From: Charina bottae
Lineage: Eukaryota; Chordata; Lepidosauria; Squamata; Charinaidae
DNA: 64,000 nucleotides
Assembly: GCA_023362775.1 (NCBI GenBank)
Contig: JALMGJ010000006.1
Location: forward strand, 12,906,501 to 12,970,500
Reading direction: 5' to 3'
Every line of letters begins with the position of its first letter. Position 1 is the first letter of the stretch. Below the pieces are notes generated by a model. That model had not been told where the DNA came from. It made no database searches and worked only from the letters and a program-made list of their open reading frames with translations. Below are positions 42,371 through 55,071 of the stretch, piece after piece. The translations under genes were made by a program, and so were the position numbers.

Positions 42371-43056
42371 CAAACACATGACATAAAATACAACCAACGG
42401 GCTCAACAGCCATTCTACCCCAAGGCTTGGGGGAACATCCAGGTTTTTAAAGACTTCCGGGTCATCATCAGGGTGGGAGCCAAAGGGATCATATACCAAT
42501 ACCACTCACCAAATTTCTCTGTCACTTTCTAACTTTACAAACCATCTCTCCTTCCACTATGTTCATACCATGCTTCATACATTTAAAACTTTTCAATTCT
42601 CTTTTTTCAGAATCTCATCAACTCCATACAGTCTTCCTCTTCCTGCCAATCCATTCTGTCTTCCTCCATTTGTTGTTTTGCAATTTGATCTTCATTCTCT
42701 CATTATGACTGAATTACCCCAACTTCCATTCACACTGATCACTCAGTTCTGCATTCAGTCCACATTTGTTCAGCACACATTCATTCTTGATTACACCTCT
42801 TCTTGTTCTACCACAAACACTTCTCAAGTACCTCATTCCCACTACATTCAACCTTTACGTTTCTCCAGACATGTAACAAAGTGGGCAGGATGCTCTTATA
42901 AAAGCCATTTCCACTCTTTTTCCAGTCATTTCTCACAACAGATCATATACTATTCACTACCTTTCTACCAGCATTTGTATGTCTTAAAATTTCCCCATCC
43001 TTAGTAGTGCTATGTAAAGAGTTTTACATGACTTCCATACCCACCTTGGTGGTGGG

Positions 43057-43682
43057 TGGTGGAATTTTTCTATTTTTAGCAGTATAAATTCTGTGTGGTA
43101 TTTTCAGTTGCACTGACCACCAGGAGGCACCCCGTGGCTGGTTTTGTCCTTATTAGGATTATTCAGATGCGAGTAACTGGATGTTATTCTATGGGGTTCA
43201 AATCCTTTGCCCTACTGGCATCTACTGGCTCCCCGATAGTTATGTAAGTCATGTCAAACTCCATAAATAGGGGCATGATATAATGTAACACTCGTAATCT
43301 CTCTTCTCTGAGAGTTTAAGCGAAAGGGTCTGACAGTGCTTCTAGATATATCATCCTGCAACTGCTAAGCACCGGATCTGGATACTCCTAAAACTAATGC
43401 ACTGTACACAGACACCTAAACTGCGAAAGTCTGTGAGTTCACTTCCTGGTAGAGGATTTGAACCCCAAAGAACATCATTTAGCTACCTGCATCTGAAGAA
43501 TTCTTTTTTGTTGTTGTTCAGCTGTTTAGTCCGGTCAGACTCTTCATGACCTCATGGACCTTAGCATGCCAAATTCTAATCAGGACAAAACATGTCATGC
43601 GGTGCCTCCTAGTGGTCAAAAACTGAATATACATTGTGTAAAAACTGAATATACACTCTGTAAAAATAGAGAAATTCCCCGT
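43057..43682. repeat. inverted-repeat element of unknown class
   Basis: Arms of about 110 bp (43057-43165 and 43565-43682) are inverted copies sharing GACCACYAGGAGGCACC and TTTTGTCCTKATTAG. A BovB 3' scrap (43508-43570) overlaps the right side. The segment between is unique. Imperfect direct repeats AAATTTCCCCATCCTTAGTA (42990-43009) and AAATTCCCCGTCCTTAGTA (about 43674-43692) flank the structure. The class is not identified. Confidence 0.5.
43508..43570 (-). repeat. BovB 3'-end scrap
   Basis: TTGTTGTTGTTCAGCTGTTT then GTCAGACTCTTCATGACCTC is the reverse complement of a BovB 3' terminus with its (AAC)n tail. Only about 60 bp remain. Confidence 0.7.
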
Positions 43683-43687
43683 CCTTA

Positions 43688-43762
43688 GTAAATATTCACC
43701 AAGATACACAAATTAACCTACCTGCAGTAAATATTTACCAAGATACACAAATTAAACTACTT
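43688..43762. repeat. tandem duplication, unit about 37 bp
   Basis: Two copies of AGTAAATATTYACCAAGATA CACAAATTAAMCTAC follow each other with few differences. Likely replication slippage. Confidence 0.75.
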
Positions 43763-44939
43763 GCTCTAGTTTTTCACCATTTATGTAAAACTTGCGATCA
43801 TTCTGCCATTTTCCCTATAAAACACAACTACTTTGGTCTCTGAAAAAAAATTTATAAATCAATAGTCCTCACTGCACCATACAGTTCAACATATCCTGCA
43901 AATCATCATGTTCTCAGCCAACAAGACAGCATTGTCTGTTTACAAAAGTACACTTATATTCCCAACCAATATGCCTTACTGTCACCACAACCATTATTCA
44001 TTTAGCCATGAAACTAAGGGGACATCCCTGCTCAGTCCTGAATTACTCAATAAACATCTATCTATCTCATGCATGCTTTACTTCCATCACATGCTGCGGT
44101 TAAACCCAGCAACCAACCTTTAACTTCATTCTTGTGCAAAACATTCCATAATTCAAGCCTATTCACTTTATCATAGGATTTTTCTCAACCAATGAATGTA
44201 CAATAAGCATTCTTTCTCAAATCCAGGTATTTCTGAATGAAAAGCAAAGATTAGCTCTATGCACTCCCTACCTAGCATAAAGCAATACCTAGAAATTACC
44301 AAATTTTACTCTTTGTTACCACCTTTCAATTGAGTATTCTTGCCAAACACTGAATAAACTAATTCCCCTACAGCTTTTTCATTCACTCTTATTCACTTTC
44401 CCTTTGTGTAGAGGAACAATAACAGTCTTCCAACTGCAGCCTTCATATCATGTTAAAACAAGACACACAGCCACTCCAGAAGCAAACTATGTACGTATTT
44501 TAACATTTATTCAATTTCATTATTATTTCAGCCTTACCATTTTTCAATGTTCTCATAGCATTTATGACTTCCTTTTCATCATTTTTTGAATGCTAATATC
44601 TGTATCATTATTTTCAATTTCACTCTTCAACATATTACTATCATTCCTATACAAATCTCTACAATATCCCTTCCAGCATTCTCATGTCAGTTTCATCCCA
44701 TATCATTCTATCCCTTTTATTTTTAATTTCATTCACTCAGGTAAAGCTTCCTTGATTAATCCTTCCACCCACTTCCAAAACAATACTCTGCATCTTCTGC
44801 CTGTTTAAATCCTCATTCTTCCTATTACTCTTTTCTGCAACATGGTCCATTATGTTCAGTACTTAGCAGCATGGCAGTAAGTCCAAAAGTGTTTGCGATT
44901 TACAAAATTAATATTTTCTCTGTTTTTTTAATATACACA

Positions 44940-45006
44940 TGTATGCATGTATGTATGTGTATATACAGTATATATATGTGTGTATGTGTGTGTGTGTGTG
45001 TATGTA

Positions 45007-45080
<74 letters not shown>

Positions 45081-45131
45081 TACATACAAACAAACAAACA
45101 AAACAAAACAAAACAAAACAAAACAAAACAA
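44940..45131. repeat. compound microsatellite (TATG/TG)n (TA)n (CA)n (AAAAC)n
   Basis: TG-rich repeats, then about 12 TA units, then about 13 CA units, CATA units and six AAAAC units. The TG-TA-CA order makes a perfect-looking palindrome that could extrude as a cruciform. It produces spurious open frames on both strands. Confidence 0.95.
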
Positions 45132-45258
45132 TCAGGAAGTTTACAAACTAAAGAAATGAAGGCATTTATAGTTCACATATAACAATATTCAAGGAACTTG
45201 TACTGGGCAGCCAAATACAGGTCATAAACATGGAACCAAGTTGACATTCTGGTCGCAC

Positions 45259-45360
45259 CTGAACCTCTCCTGTCCGCTCCAGCTGCTCCTGCATGTGGTT
45301 CTTTGTGACTGTTACATCATATTCTAGTTTGTCATATTCCCTCCAAGCTCTTTCGAGTTC
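45259..45360 (-). CDS. PLEKHA5: PLEKHA5 coding exon (ELERAWREYDKLEYDV exon)
   Basis: A 102-bp exon, phase 0 on both sides. The acceptor is CTGTTTTCAG and the donor is GTTCAG|gtgcga. It encodes ELERAWREYDKLEYDVTVTK, then NHMQEQLERTGEVQ. Human is ELERAWREYDKLEYDVTVTR, NQMQEQLDRLGEVQ. This is central coiled-coil sequence. The next exon downstream continues it without a phase change. Confidence 0.98.
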
Positions 45361-46700
45361 CTGAAAACAGATGTATATATATAAAAGATCTGTATCATAT
45401 TTTGACGGCTCGCCACAGAGATATGTACATACTTTACAAACCCGAGGACCATACTTTGTTAAGAAGTAATACAACATCTTATTTATCAATATCATTAAAT
45501 TAAAACTGATTACATTAAGTCACATTCTGCTGCTAGAAATTTGGGGTCACTAATGGTCTAAAATAGGAGAGTTAACAGCCACATTTAAGTGGCATATGGG
45601 TCACACTTTAGTTGGTGAATTAGTATGAGCTAATAACATCTGAAACTACTCAGTTGCAATGACAGTGTCCAAGTGTCTGCTGATTCTATATTGGCAGCCC
45701 TGCTCAGGGTGAACAGAAGATTTTACGGGTTTTCTTGAAGATAAAATCACTCATATTTGCTCTGGTTTGGATGCAATTTTGGGGGAACCAAGTATAGGAA
45801 GCGAAGTGGCATCTTATATTACAATCTACTACAATTCTTTTGACCTTGTTGAATTGAAGCAAGTAGATAGGGTTCTCTGTAGAAGGAACTCTGCCACCTG
45901 AAGGCTTGATACATGCCTTTCCTTTGGGAGTCTGGACAGGGCATGGACAGTTGGATTCAAGAGGTGGGAAATGCTTCTTTGAGGGAGAGTATTATTCACT
46001 CACAAGTTTACTTATGGGCCTGCCTGGCTAACTGAGCCACACCCTGGCCTTTTCAAGGACGTGCTGAGGTCCAGAGGCAGCCTCACCCCACCCTGACCCT
46101 TAGCTTACAAAAGCAAATGCTAAGACAGAGTGTGCGTGGGTGTGTAGAAGAAAAGGAGATAAGAAAAGGGCAAGCAGACTAGGAAGTGGAAGGCCACGTC
46201 TGGAGATTGACACCTATTACAGGCAGGCAAGAGGACCACGAACTACAGTAAGCAGCATATCCTGGTGGGATTCTTGCCTGGAGCTCGGCTTGGGAGCTCA
46301 GCTGGAGTGCCCAAAAGCAACGCTGCTTAAGAGCAGAGCTTGGAGCTTGGCCTGGAGCTCGGCAGCAACCAGAAAAGGAGCAACCACATTCAGGCAGCAC
46401 CTCATCCCAACTAGTGCAAGAACGTTTGGAAGGAGGCAAAGGTTGTATGCCACTTTACAGACTTTGAGATTTTTGTTTGGACTGAGTATTAAAGGACTGA
46501 GTATTAAAGATGTATTTATGTGGCAACATTAACTTGCACGGCCTAGAAGGCTGGAGTTAACCCAGAGGAATAGACTGTTATTGGGGGAGGTGCGTACCAC
46601 AATAAAGCATTGTGTACAGATCTGCTATGCTGTGGTATATCCAGTCCTTGGAAAGAAAAGAATCTTCACAAAATAGATTGATACGTTCAAAATGATATAA

Positions 46701-47020
46701 AAAGGTAAAAGTTCCCCCCGCACATTTGTGCAGTCGTGTCCGACTCTAGGGGCCGGTGCTCATCTCCGTTTGTTAGCCGAAGAGCCAGCGTTGTCCGAAG
46801 ACGTTTCCATGGTCATGTGGCCGGCATGACGCGCGCGGAACGCTGTTACCTTCCCACCGAGGTGGTACCTATTCATCTACTTGCATTTGCAAGCTTTCGA
46901 ATTGCTAGGTTGGCAAGAGCTGGGGCTAGTGCGGGAGCTCACTCCATCACGCAGGACTAGGGATTCGAACCTCCGAACTTGCGATCTTCCGATCGACAAG
47001 CCTGGCGTCTTACCCGCTGA
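46701..47020 (-). mobile_element. Sauria-type tRNA-derived SINE
   Basis: The same family as 31301-31636 but reversed. GTCGTGTCCGACTCTAGGGG near the low end, CATGTGGCCGGCATGACGC in the body and GGTTCGAATCCC as the B box on the minus strand. The tRNA head is slightly truncated (ends CTTACCCGCTGA). No clear target duplication. Confidence 0.88.
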
Positions 47021-47771
47021 CACAATAATACTAATTTAATATATACTTTCATTAGAGAAGTATAAAGGGCCTGTCATCTTTCCATATAGTTGACAATGGG
47101 GGACTGGAACAGTTCAACTCTTCATGGGGAAATGGGTCTGCACACTTTCCCGTTATTTACTAGGAACTAATATTTTAATTTGAAAAAGAAACTGAAAATC
47201 TAAACTTGCAGTATCACTGGTGATGGGGTAGTCCTCTATTGGCTTTCTCTACTGCCACTGGCTCTGCTTCTTGCATATACTGGGTTGTATTTTATCCCAA
47301 TCTAAGGATACTCATGGAAGGGGATCCAATAGAATAGTTGGTGCAAGCTTCTTCTGCTCAATTCCCACCCCTCACCCCCATCCATCACTTGCCATGCCTA
47401 CTGATTCCCTGTTCTTTAGTTTGGCATAGGAGTCTTAAAGAGATTTTAATGGTGGATACCATTCCCATGAGTGCCCTTTCACTTGCTGCTTGGATACAGT
47501 TCATTTGTCAGTGGATTTATAGCTATATTAGTTAGAACTACTGAGTTGGGGCTGACTTCTGGTGACTGCATGGACAAATCCAGACTTGTCCCTGACGACA
47601 ATCTATAGCAATTCCAGGTACATTACAATAATATCTCTAATCCAATCTATCTACTGTAATCACTGACTTCCCCATCTTTCCCCCTCAACCATGCAATGCA
47701 TTTAATGCATTTTCCTGGTGTATCACCTACATGTATCATGTGCCCAAATAATGAGTTTCTACTTGCTAATC

Positions 47772-48044
47772 CAGAGCTTTCCAAACTTTTCATGTTGGTG
47801 ACACACTTTTTAGACATGCATCATTTCACAACACACTCTTACAGCAGGGCATCATTTCGCGACACTCTCTTAGGCACTGGGACCTGCTTGGAATCACAGC
47901 AGGTTTGGAGGCAGCAAGGCACAAGGCAGGCACTAGGACCTGCGCGGAATCCTGGCAGGGCTCCGAGGCAGCAGCAGCCTTGACACACCCAGACACTGCA
48001 GCCGACACACTAACGTGTCCCGACACAGAGTTTGGAAAGCTCTG
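47772..48044. mobile_element. hAT MITE, CAGAGCTTTCCAAAC family (copy 4)
   Basis: A 273-bp element, the closest relative of copies 2 and 3, with the same termini. It is flanked by the perfect 8-bp duplication TGCTAATC (47764-47771 and 48045-48052). It contains GCAGCAAGGCACAAGGCAGG and GTGTCCCGACACAGAGTTTG. Non-coding. Confidence 0.92.
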
Positions 48045-50406
48045 TGCTAATCGTTGCCTCAAAGGCTTGTCCTGGACTGATTTATTTGGTGCTTCTTGAT
48101 GTTCACTGTACTCTTAGTACCCACCTCCAAATCAATAGTTCAAAGACAATAGTTATCATTGTTTTTCTCAATGTCCAGTGTTCACAATATCCATTATCAC
48201 TGGGAAAACCACTATTCTGATCTTTGGTGTAATAGAAATACGCTTATGTCATGAAGTTGTCTACGTTTGTCACTGCCTTCTTGAGTAAGATTAACTCCTC
48301 TTTACTTCTCCAGCATGTTGTCCTTCTTTTTCTGTTCTTGAGCCTAAGAAAATAAAAATGTCTACCATCCTCATTTCTTGGCAATTGTGAATTTACAGGT
48401 GATATTACCTTCATCTTAATATTTTATCTTAACCCAGATTTTTCACTTTCCATGTTATTTTTCTAATGAGCATTTCTGCAACTAAAGATGTGCACAATTT
48501 GGGAACTGAATGTTCTGTTTCCGCCTCTGGACCCTTGTCAAACATCCTCCAAACGATGCCATTCTGCAGGCATTTATGTGGTTTCTGGATGTAAGTTGCC
48601 ACTTTCAGTTGAGGAATTTACTTCCAGAAACTGGTCCAGAGAAGATTCAGCATGAATTTTGCATATTTTACTTTCAGCTGACAAAATGTGTCATCTGCAT
48701 ATCTCTAATTCTTAGTGTTTCATCCTCCAATTTTGTTTCCAGCTGCACTCTTCCAATCTTGTCATTTTTCTAAAACATTTGCTATATAAGTTAAGCATAA
48801 ATGATGACAAAACGCTTTATTGTCTCACTCTCTTTCCTACATTGAATCTCTGTTTCCCAAAACTCAGTTCTTACAGTAGCTTCTTGTTTATTTTGAACAT
48901 TGGTCAAAAGAATGATCAGGTAACTTGGCATGCCTCTTAGCCTTAATATGTTCCACATTTTGGCATGATCCACCTGATCAAAGCCTTCCTTTAGACAATA
49001 AAGCAAAGGTAAGTCTCCTTGAATTATTTTGCTCTCTTCATTATTAACTATCTGAACTTAGGTTCCTCTGCCTTTTCTGAAATCTGCTTTCAATGAAGCT
49101 TCTGTTTTCTCCCCTCTCCCCCCTCAGCCTAAAACAGAGATGATAGAACAATGCTATGACTAGCTTTTTACAGTGTGACTGTAAAGATATTGTACTACCA
49201 ATGCTAAGCTGGGGCTAATGCAAATGTAATACCAAAGGAAACATTTGCTCCTACATAAACACTACCATGTAGGTCTTCTGATATTTTTAATGGCAAACTG
49301 CAGATCTTTCAAAGAGGCATGAAGAAGAAGAGATGATGGACTTTTGACTATTCCAGCCAACTGTCAAGGACACTAATTTGGATTCCTGCACTGAACAGGG
49401 CGGACTCAGTGGCCTAAATAGTCTCTTCCAATTCTCTGATTCAATATCTTCCAATTGAGTTGAGTTAGTGAATATGGATGCTTGAAACATTTTGAGGCTG
49501 GACCAGTTCTGGAACACTTGTAACGGCCCAAGTGTGGAACATTCTGAAAATGTTCCACATCCTTAGGAGAAAAAAATCAATAGTTTTAATTTCTTAATTT
49601 ATGAATGTTTGATATAGGTGAGCAGGGACACCAACATTTACTGTTAATAAGCATTCTACGGGGTCTCGTGTATTGCCTGAAAAAAAACAAATATAATCCA
49701 AAGCCTTGCCTAGCACACAGGACCCTGGAAAAGTAGTACAATTGTATTTGGATTTTCCACAGTACACACTAGGTATTCCACTACGTGGAATGGACTTGTA
49801 CACCATAGAGCTGTTTAGAAATACCTTGATCCTGTTAATTAGTAGTTCATCAAAACTAAGTAGGATGGTAGGTTGTATCTAAATCTAGGCATCTGAAAGT
49901 AGGATGTCCAGCAGTACAATGAGTTTGATAAAGTGCAGTTTGGGGATAACAACACAAAAGTTCACAGAATACAGATGGGAGTGGCAAGGGAGAAGGCTAG
50001 GGATCTGAGTAATCTTGACTACAGAAACAAAAAACTGAAAGATTTGGTGATGATACATTTCCAAGGAATAGCTTTTGGAAGGACAACTTGAACAAATATG
50101 TCAACTTGATGACCTCAAGATCTTTTCAGATAATTCCAGTCTTATGAAGAATTCCAGCTTTTGCTTGAACAGTCAGTATACGTTTTACCAATTGTTTAGT
50201 TTTTAAAATAAAGACATTCATTTATTCCATTGTAGCAAAATAACTTCCGCTCTGACTTTCCAAACCTGCTCTAGATTTGGAAAATCAAGACAAATTAATA
50301 TTTGCAAGGATGTAATAAGAACAAACACACAGACAACCCTACAATAAGAGACATCATTTAACACACCAGTGAGCTTTACTAAGGGAAAAGAATTGCATTT
50401 TCTTAC

Positions 50407-50556
50407 CGCAGTGGCTCGAGACACTTCTCGACAAGTGCTAAGCAGGCCATTCTGTAAATCATCCCTCTGTAAGATGACATTTTGTATGGCAGCTGGATTT
50501 TCTGCATTCATTTGTATCTCTTGGCTGGCTGATAGCAAAGCTTGCTCAAGCGTGTA
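50407..50556 (-). CDS. PLEKHA5: PLEKHA5 coding exon (YTLEQALLSASQE exon)
   Basis: A 150-bp exon, phase 0 on both sides. The acceptor is TTACCATAG and the donor is ACTGCG|gtaaga. It encodes 50 residues: YTLEQALLSASQEIQMNAEN, then PAAIQNVILQRDDLQNGLLS, then TCREVSRATA. The human counterpart differs at only a few positions (EIEMHADNPAAIQTVVLQRD). Coiled-coil segment, with strong codon-level conservation. Confidence 0.98.
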
Positions 50557-50691
50557 CTATGGTAATAAAAAGAATAATTTTTAATGTTCTGCATCATTGG
50601 ACTGATTTTCTTTTTACTTCACTTATCAATGTCCTGAGAATAAAGCGTGCAAAATAACATAAATCTGGAATAATAAATATAGTTATCCTAC

Positions 50692-50772
50692 TTTTTCCTT
50701 GTGCAGCTGCTGAAGCTTCTCTTCTAGGGCCTGCACCGCTTTATCTTGTTCACATAATCGGCTAAGCTTAGC
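50692..50772 (-). CDS. PLEKHA5: PLEKHA5 coding exon (AKLSRLCEQDKAV exon)
   Basis: An 81-bp exon, phase 0 on both sides. The acceptor is TGCACTAG and the donor is GAAAAA|gtagga. It encodes AKLSRLCEQDKAVQALEEKL, then QQLHKEK, which is the human sequence with V-H to A-Q changes. It is the start of the C-terminal coiled coil. It lies only 135 bp upstream of the next exon. Confidence 0.97.
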
Positions 50773-51005
50773 CTAGTGCAGAAGAAAAGATGTTGATAAT
50801 TTGTGCTACTAGCTGCTTTGCATACTGGCTATTGATACACAGACCTTTAAAACCCTCACAAATACACACATGTGCAGAAACTGGAAAAAAGACCAACAGC
50901 AGATCCTTACTTTTCAATTCAAAATCATATATCCAGCTGGGAACAGGAGTGCATACATAATGTTCTCTTTATCAATCCACTCATGTACCATACTGTACTC
51001 TGAAC

Positions 51006-51032
51006 TACTGGTGTGTGTGTGTGTGTGTGTGT
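51006..51032. repeat. (TG)n microsatellite
   Basis: About 12 GT units within a PLEKHA5 intron. No other feature is associated. Confidence 0.95.
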
Positions 51033-51742
51033 CTATGTACACATGGAGATTAGCTTCAGGTCAGGCATATAATAACCTATATAGCCCATCAGAAATCCAT
51101 GATGGATGTACAATGCATTTCTTGACAAAGAACAACTTCTCCACATTGGAATACATACATTTGAACTAGAACTCTGCAAAAGAATAAACCATGTTTCAAA
51201 AGTAACAAAATCAGCAAACCTGTACAGTTCACTGATTTGTAACTGGCTGGGGAATTGCTGGTTTTTTAAAAAGGGAAGGGCATTTTTTTGATGAGCAACC
51301 TCCTAACTTGGTTCCTCATCAAACAGTAGAGGCTAGTGACTAGGTATCTTTGACCAATATAGACTACGGGCCATTTGGACTGCTTAGATTATACAATACT
51401 GTTCAGTGTTGTTCTTGAAGACTATATTTTAGGCAGGCAAGAATGATAAAATAAAGCTGCTGAATTTGCTCAATTGGGAGTATCAGAACAATGAGCTTTT
51501 AACAGTTACTTCCAGATATAAATCAACTCATCTTGTTGCTGTGACTTAAGTGATCTATCCTAGGTACCTGCAGGAGATATTATACATTTTCCCCAACTTT
51601 TCAAATGTATCTCAAGCTGTATCTCAACTCTGCTTCAAAAAGCTAGAAAGAGACATTAGTTTGTTTACTTCTTACAAATATAGCAGTTTAATTAAAACAA
51701 CCCCCCCAAAAAATCAATATTCAGAGAGCTAACAGTACTTAC

Positions 51743-51805
51743 ATCAATATCCAGTTCTTCTGATTTGTATTTGTACAGAGCACCCCTACTTTCATCTTGT
51801 GTCAG
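51743..51805 (-). CDS. PLEKHA5: PLEKHA5 coding exon (LTQDESRGALYKY exon)
   Basis: A 63-bp exon, phase 0 on both sides. The acceptor is TTACTATAG and the donor is ATTGAT|gtaagt. It encodes LTQDESRGALYKYKSEELDID (21 residues), against human LSQDEGRGTLYKYRPEEVDID. It is the most upstream exon of the gene that I can identify with confidence. The preceding exons, including the WW and PH domains, should lie above 64 kb or in the unassigned part of this intron. Confidence 0.95.
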
Positions 51806-54800
51806 CTATAGTAAGGAAAAACACTGCCATCAAACAACTTCACTAAAATCATGCAAAACCATGCATTCTGAAGCTAACATTTAATTAAGCATACATTACT
51901 TCAGATCAAACTGTTAAGCACTTAATATGCCTTAATCAACAAATACTATGTAAATTACTTTATAATGGAATGCCAAATATAGATTGTCAGAAAGGAGAAC
52001 AATTTATTCTTGCTAGAAAGCTCCTCAAAGATGGAAATGGAATGGCATTTTATCTGTGATCTTCAGAGTTCATAAAACAATGTAAATTTAGTTTGGTTAA
52101 CCACCCAAATAAATAAGAACCACATGAAACAAATAAGGAGTAGATAAATCAGTGTCTGCGTTACCAAGGATCTGACATCATAAAAGCAGATAAAAAAGCA
52201 TAAAAGTAAATCTGTATGTGAGAATTCAGAATATGGAGCTGCATCCTGCCTTTATTTTATCTTTCAGGAAAGCTTAGTAAGGCTTATTTGAGATGTACAG
52301 AAAAAGGTATTCTCAGTTATGTCTTACAACAATGAAAAGCAGAAACACAATGGACAGGTCCTATTACTTGGGTGTATTTCCCCAAGCTTTCTTTTAAAAA
52401 AAGCTTCCAACACAACAACAATATGTATAAAAAGATTTCTCTGTCTTGGGAGGGGAGATGCACCAGTATTTCCAAATGTAAAACAGTGGATGAATGTAGG
52501 AAGTATTCAGAAGGTTGGCATTTAGAGAAGATTTCACTGCTACACAGTAGCAAAACAGCCCATTCAAATAATGAAGGACTAGATAAATAGTACAGGTTGG
52601 GAATTTCTAAAAACAGCAGGAACTTTGGGTACATGAGATTTCCCAGCCTAGTTCTACTATATACCATTGTTCTAATACCTCCTTCCTCAAATAGTATAAA
52701 TTGCTAAATGGAATGGCAGCTAGCACAATCAACTATAGTTGTGAAGAAGGAAATTGTTTATGCATTAAATTCATTCTCACCTCTACATTATAAGACTGCT
52801 GATTAGCAAGATCCTTTAAAAATTCTGAAGGGGATAACTCTATGGAATGTCATGTGAGCAATTTCTATTTGGGAGCTCTACTTTGTTGCCCCAAAATCAT
52901 TTGAGCAAACGCATGTGCCGTGCATTAATAAATAGACAGCAGCCCAATACAGATGTAATGCCCTCATGTGTTTCTGAACACTTTCCCATTCCTTCCTACT
53001 GTTTAACCATGATGTTGTGCTAGGTCTGAATCAGCAGTAAATTGATTTTATAATTAAAAGGGTTGTCAAGAGTTTTAAACAAATGTTTTAAATAAGTTTG
53101 CGAACTTGAGATAAAGGACAGTGATTTTGAATCAAAAGTGATCAACGGAGACACAACTTTACAGCAAGGAGAGTGGAAGAAGGAAAAGCAAAATGCCCAA
53201 AACACACATGCCTAATTGTTACATCTGTACTGAGACCATCACAATAAACATTTTACCATATTATTTCAGTTCTGAACACTTTACAATATTATTTAAGTTA
53301 AAGCATACTTGTTAGTTCCCAAAATATCAACTGTCCTCCCTACTTTCACATTCATGAACAGTATTTTTTTGTATATAATTAGATTAGAAACCTAACCTTT
53401 TTGTTTAAAAGAAAAAACTAGAAATACAAAGATGAGGCATTTAGCAATTGAAATATTTCAACCACAGAACAGATCCTCTGAAGGATTTTTTTTTTAAATA
53501 AGTGTTTCATTTCAAGGCATATCCTCATGCGAATGCACTTGGTGACAATCTGAGAGAATGCACTGTGTATTAAAGCCGTATAAATAACTTTGCTTTGAAA
53601 TGAACATTTAATGAAATGAGCACTGGAAGATGAAAAAGCCACAGCACCTTTACATTCATAAAGATTATATATTTTAATTTGGTATATTTAGTGCCTTATT
53701 TTATAACCCACTTGAATGTATTCTGCACAATCCATCTTGATAGGAGAAAGAATTGAAGAATGGAAATATATTTTTAATGATAAAACAGATATGCTCAAAT
53801 ATGGTTGATGTAAATCTGGCCGAGCTCTCAAAGGAGAAAGATATGAATCAATCTGCAGAAATTATAAAATGATGTATACATTTTGTCTCCAACTGTCACT
53901 TTTAATGAAATTATAGGCAGTTCTGAACCTTAATTACCTATTTTTTTAAATCCTAAAACTGAACAAAATGCACTGATCATTGCCTAAACTCCTTGGAATA
54001 ATATAATCCATCTAATTAACACCCTGTGTATCTTAAAAAAATGGCAAATATCTACCAATATTTTCTACTAATCTCACAGTCAGTGATACAATTTCAGAAG
54101 GAATAATGATTCTTACATAGCATTTGTTCAAAATGTAACACCACCCCTCACTATAGTGACACTGAAGTTCACATACTGTCTGCTTTGAAACAAACCATCA
54201 TTTTCAGTTAGTCCCAAACATATAACATTTGGAATCAGAGGGAATTTCTATTGGCTCCAGAGCATGTAGTCTACAGAAAACAAAAAGAGACAACAGTATT
54301 TTCAGTAGTTTGAAAATTATTTTCTAAGGAACAGGGTGTAAGAGTTCTTTATTTTGAAGACTATCAATGGTAAAAGTATTCCATAGAATGACAGCTTGTC
54401 CACCATATATGGATCTATCCTGATCTCTCTGAAATGTTGAAAAATGTCCACTGTTTCCCAGTGGGGAACACAATGGGACAGAGAAGACACACTCATATAA
54501 TCATATCTTAATATCCTGGTCAGTTTCATTTATCATGAACAAAGTATTGGTCCTACAAAATGGCAAGGAATGCATTGCAATTACTAGGTTAGAAAAGGTA
54601 CCCTAAATATAAAATATTTAAAAGTATTATAAAAAGGTACCCTAAAAATAAGGGTAGGCTAGGCTTAGTTTGGAAGTAAATTTTCCAAGTGGAAAACAGC
54701 AAATTCACTCTATTAACTAACTTAATGACATCCCTTGACTTTTTAGAGGATAATTGTGGGAGTTGTATTTGAAACTCAAAAAGAAGAGGCGGCGGCAGCA

Positions 54801-55071
54801 GCAGGATCAGCATTTTAATAAAATGATGGGCAAAATAGACTGCATTGAAGAGAATGCATTCTGAAATCTAATAAAAAGATAGAGGCCACATTTCCAGCCT
54901 TTCATTCAAAATAATCCTAGATGTTTTAAGGCTTGATCCATGTTTCATCATATACTGTAATAAAACCTCTACAAAGACTCAAGAAACAGCACCATCTAGT
55001 GCCCAAACAACAACACTGCATATCATTTTAATCCAAACAAGTGATAGTGTTTCCCCACCTTTTAGGACACT

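Larger units (their letters stand above)
41674..45258 (-). other. PLEKHA5: PLEKHA5 intron with inverted-repeat element and microsatellites
   Basis: Contains an L2 3' end (42275-42370), an inverted-repeat element with a BovB scrap (about 43000-43700), a 37-bp-unit tandem duplication (43688-43762) and a TG/TA/CA/AAAAC microsatellite (44940-45131). The pyrimidine-rich stretch 42540-44860 encodes nothing recognisable. Confidence 0.65.
45361..50406 (-). other. PLEKHA5: PLEKHA5 intron with SINE and hAT MITE
   Basis: A 5-kb intron with a SINE (46701-47020) and a hAT MITE (47772-48044). A segment at about 45950-46650 has a promoter/LTR-like look and an AATAAA (46600-46605), but I cannot classify it. 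A weak LINE-like frame (KEGFDQVDHAKMWNILR, about 48990-48900, minus) is a possible decayed reverse transcriptase. The rest shows nothing. Confidence 0.6.

Noticed and set aside
44871..45182. Several overlapping frames of Tyr-Ile, Thr-His and Cys-Val repeats
   Set aside because: Translations of the TG/TA/CA microsatellite in all frames.
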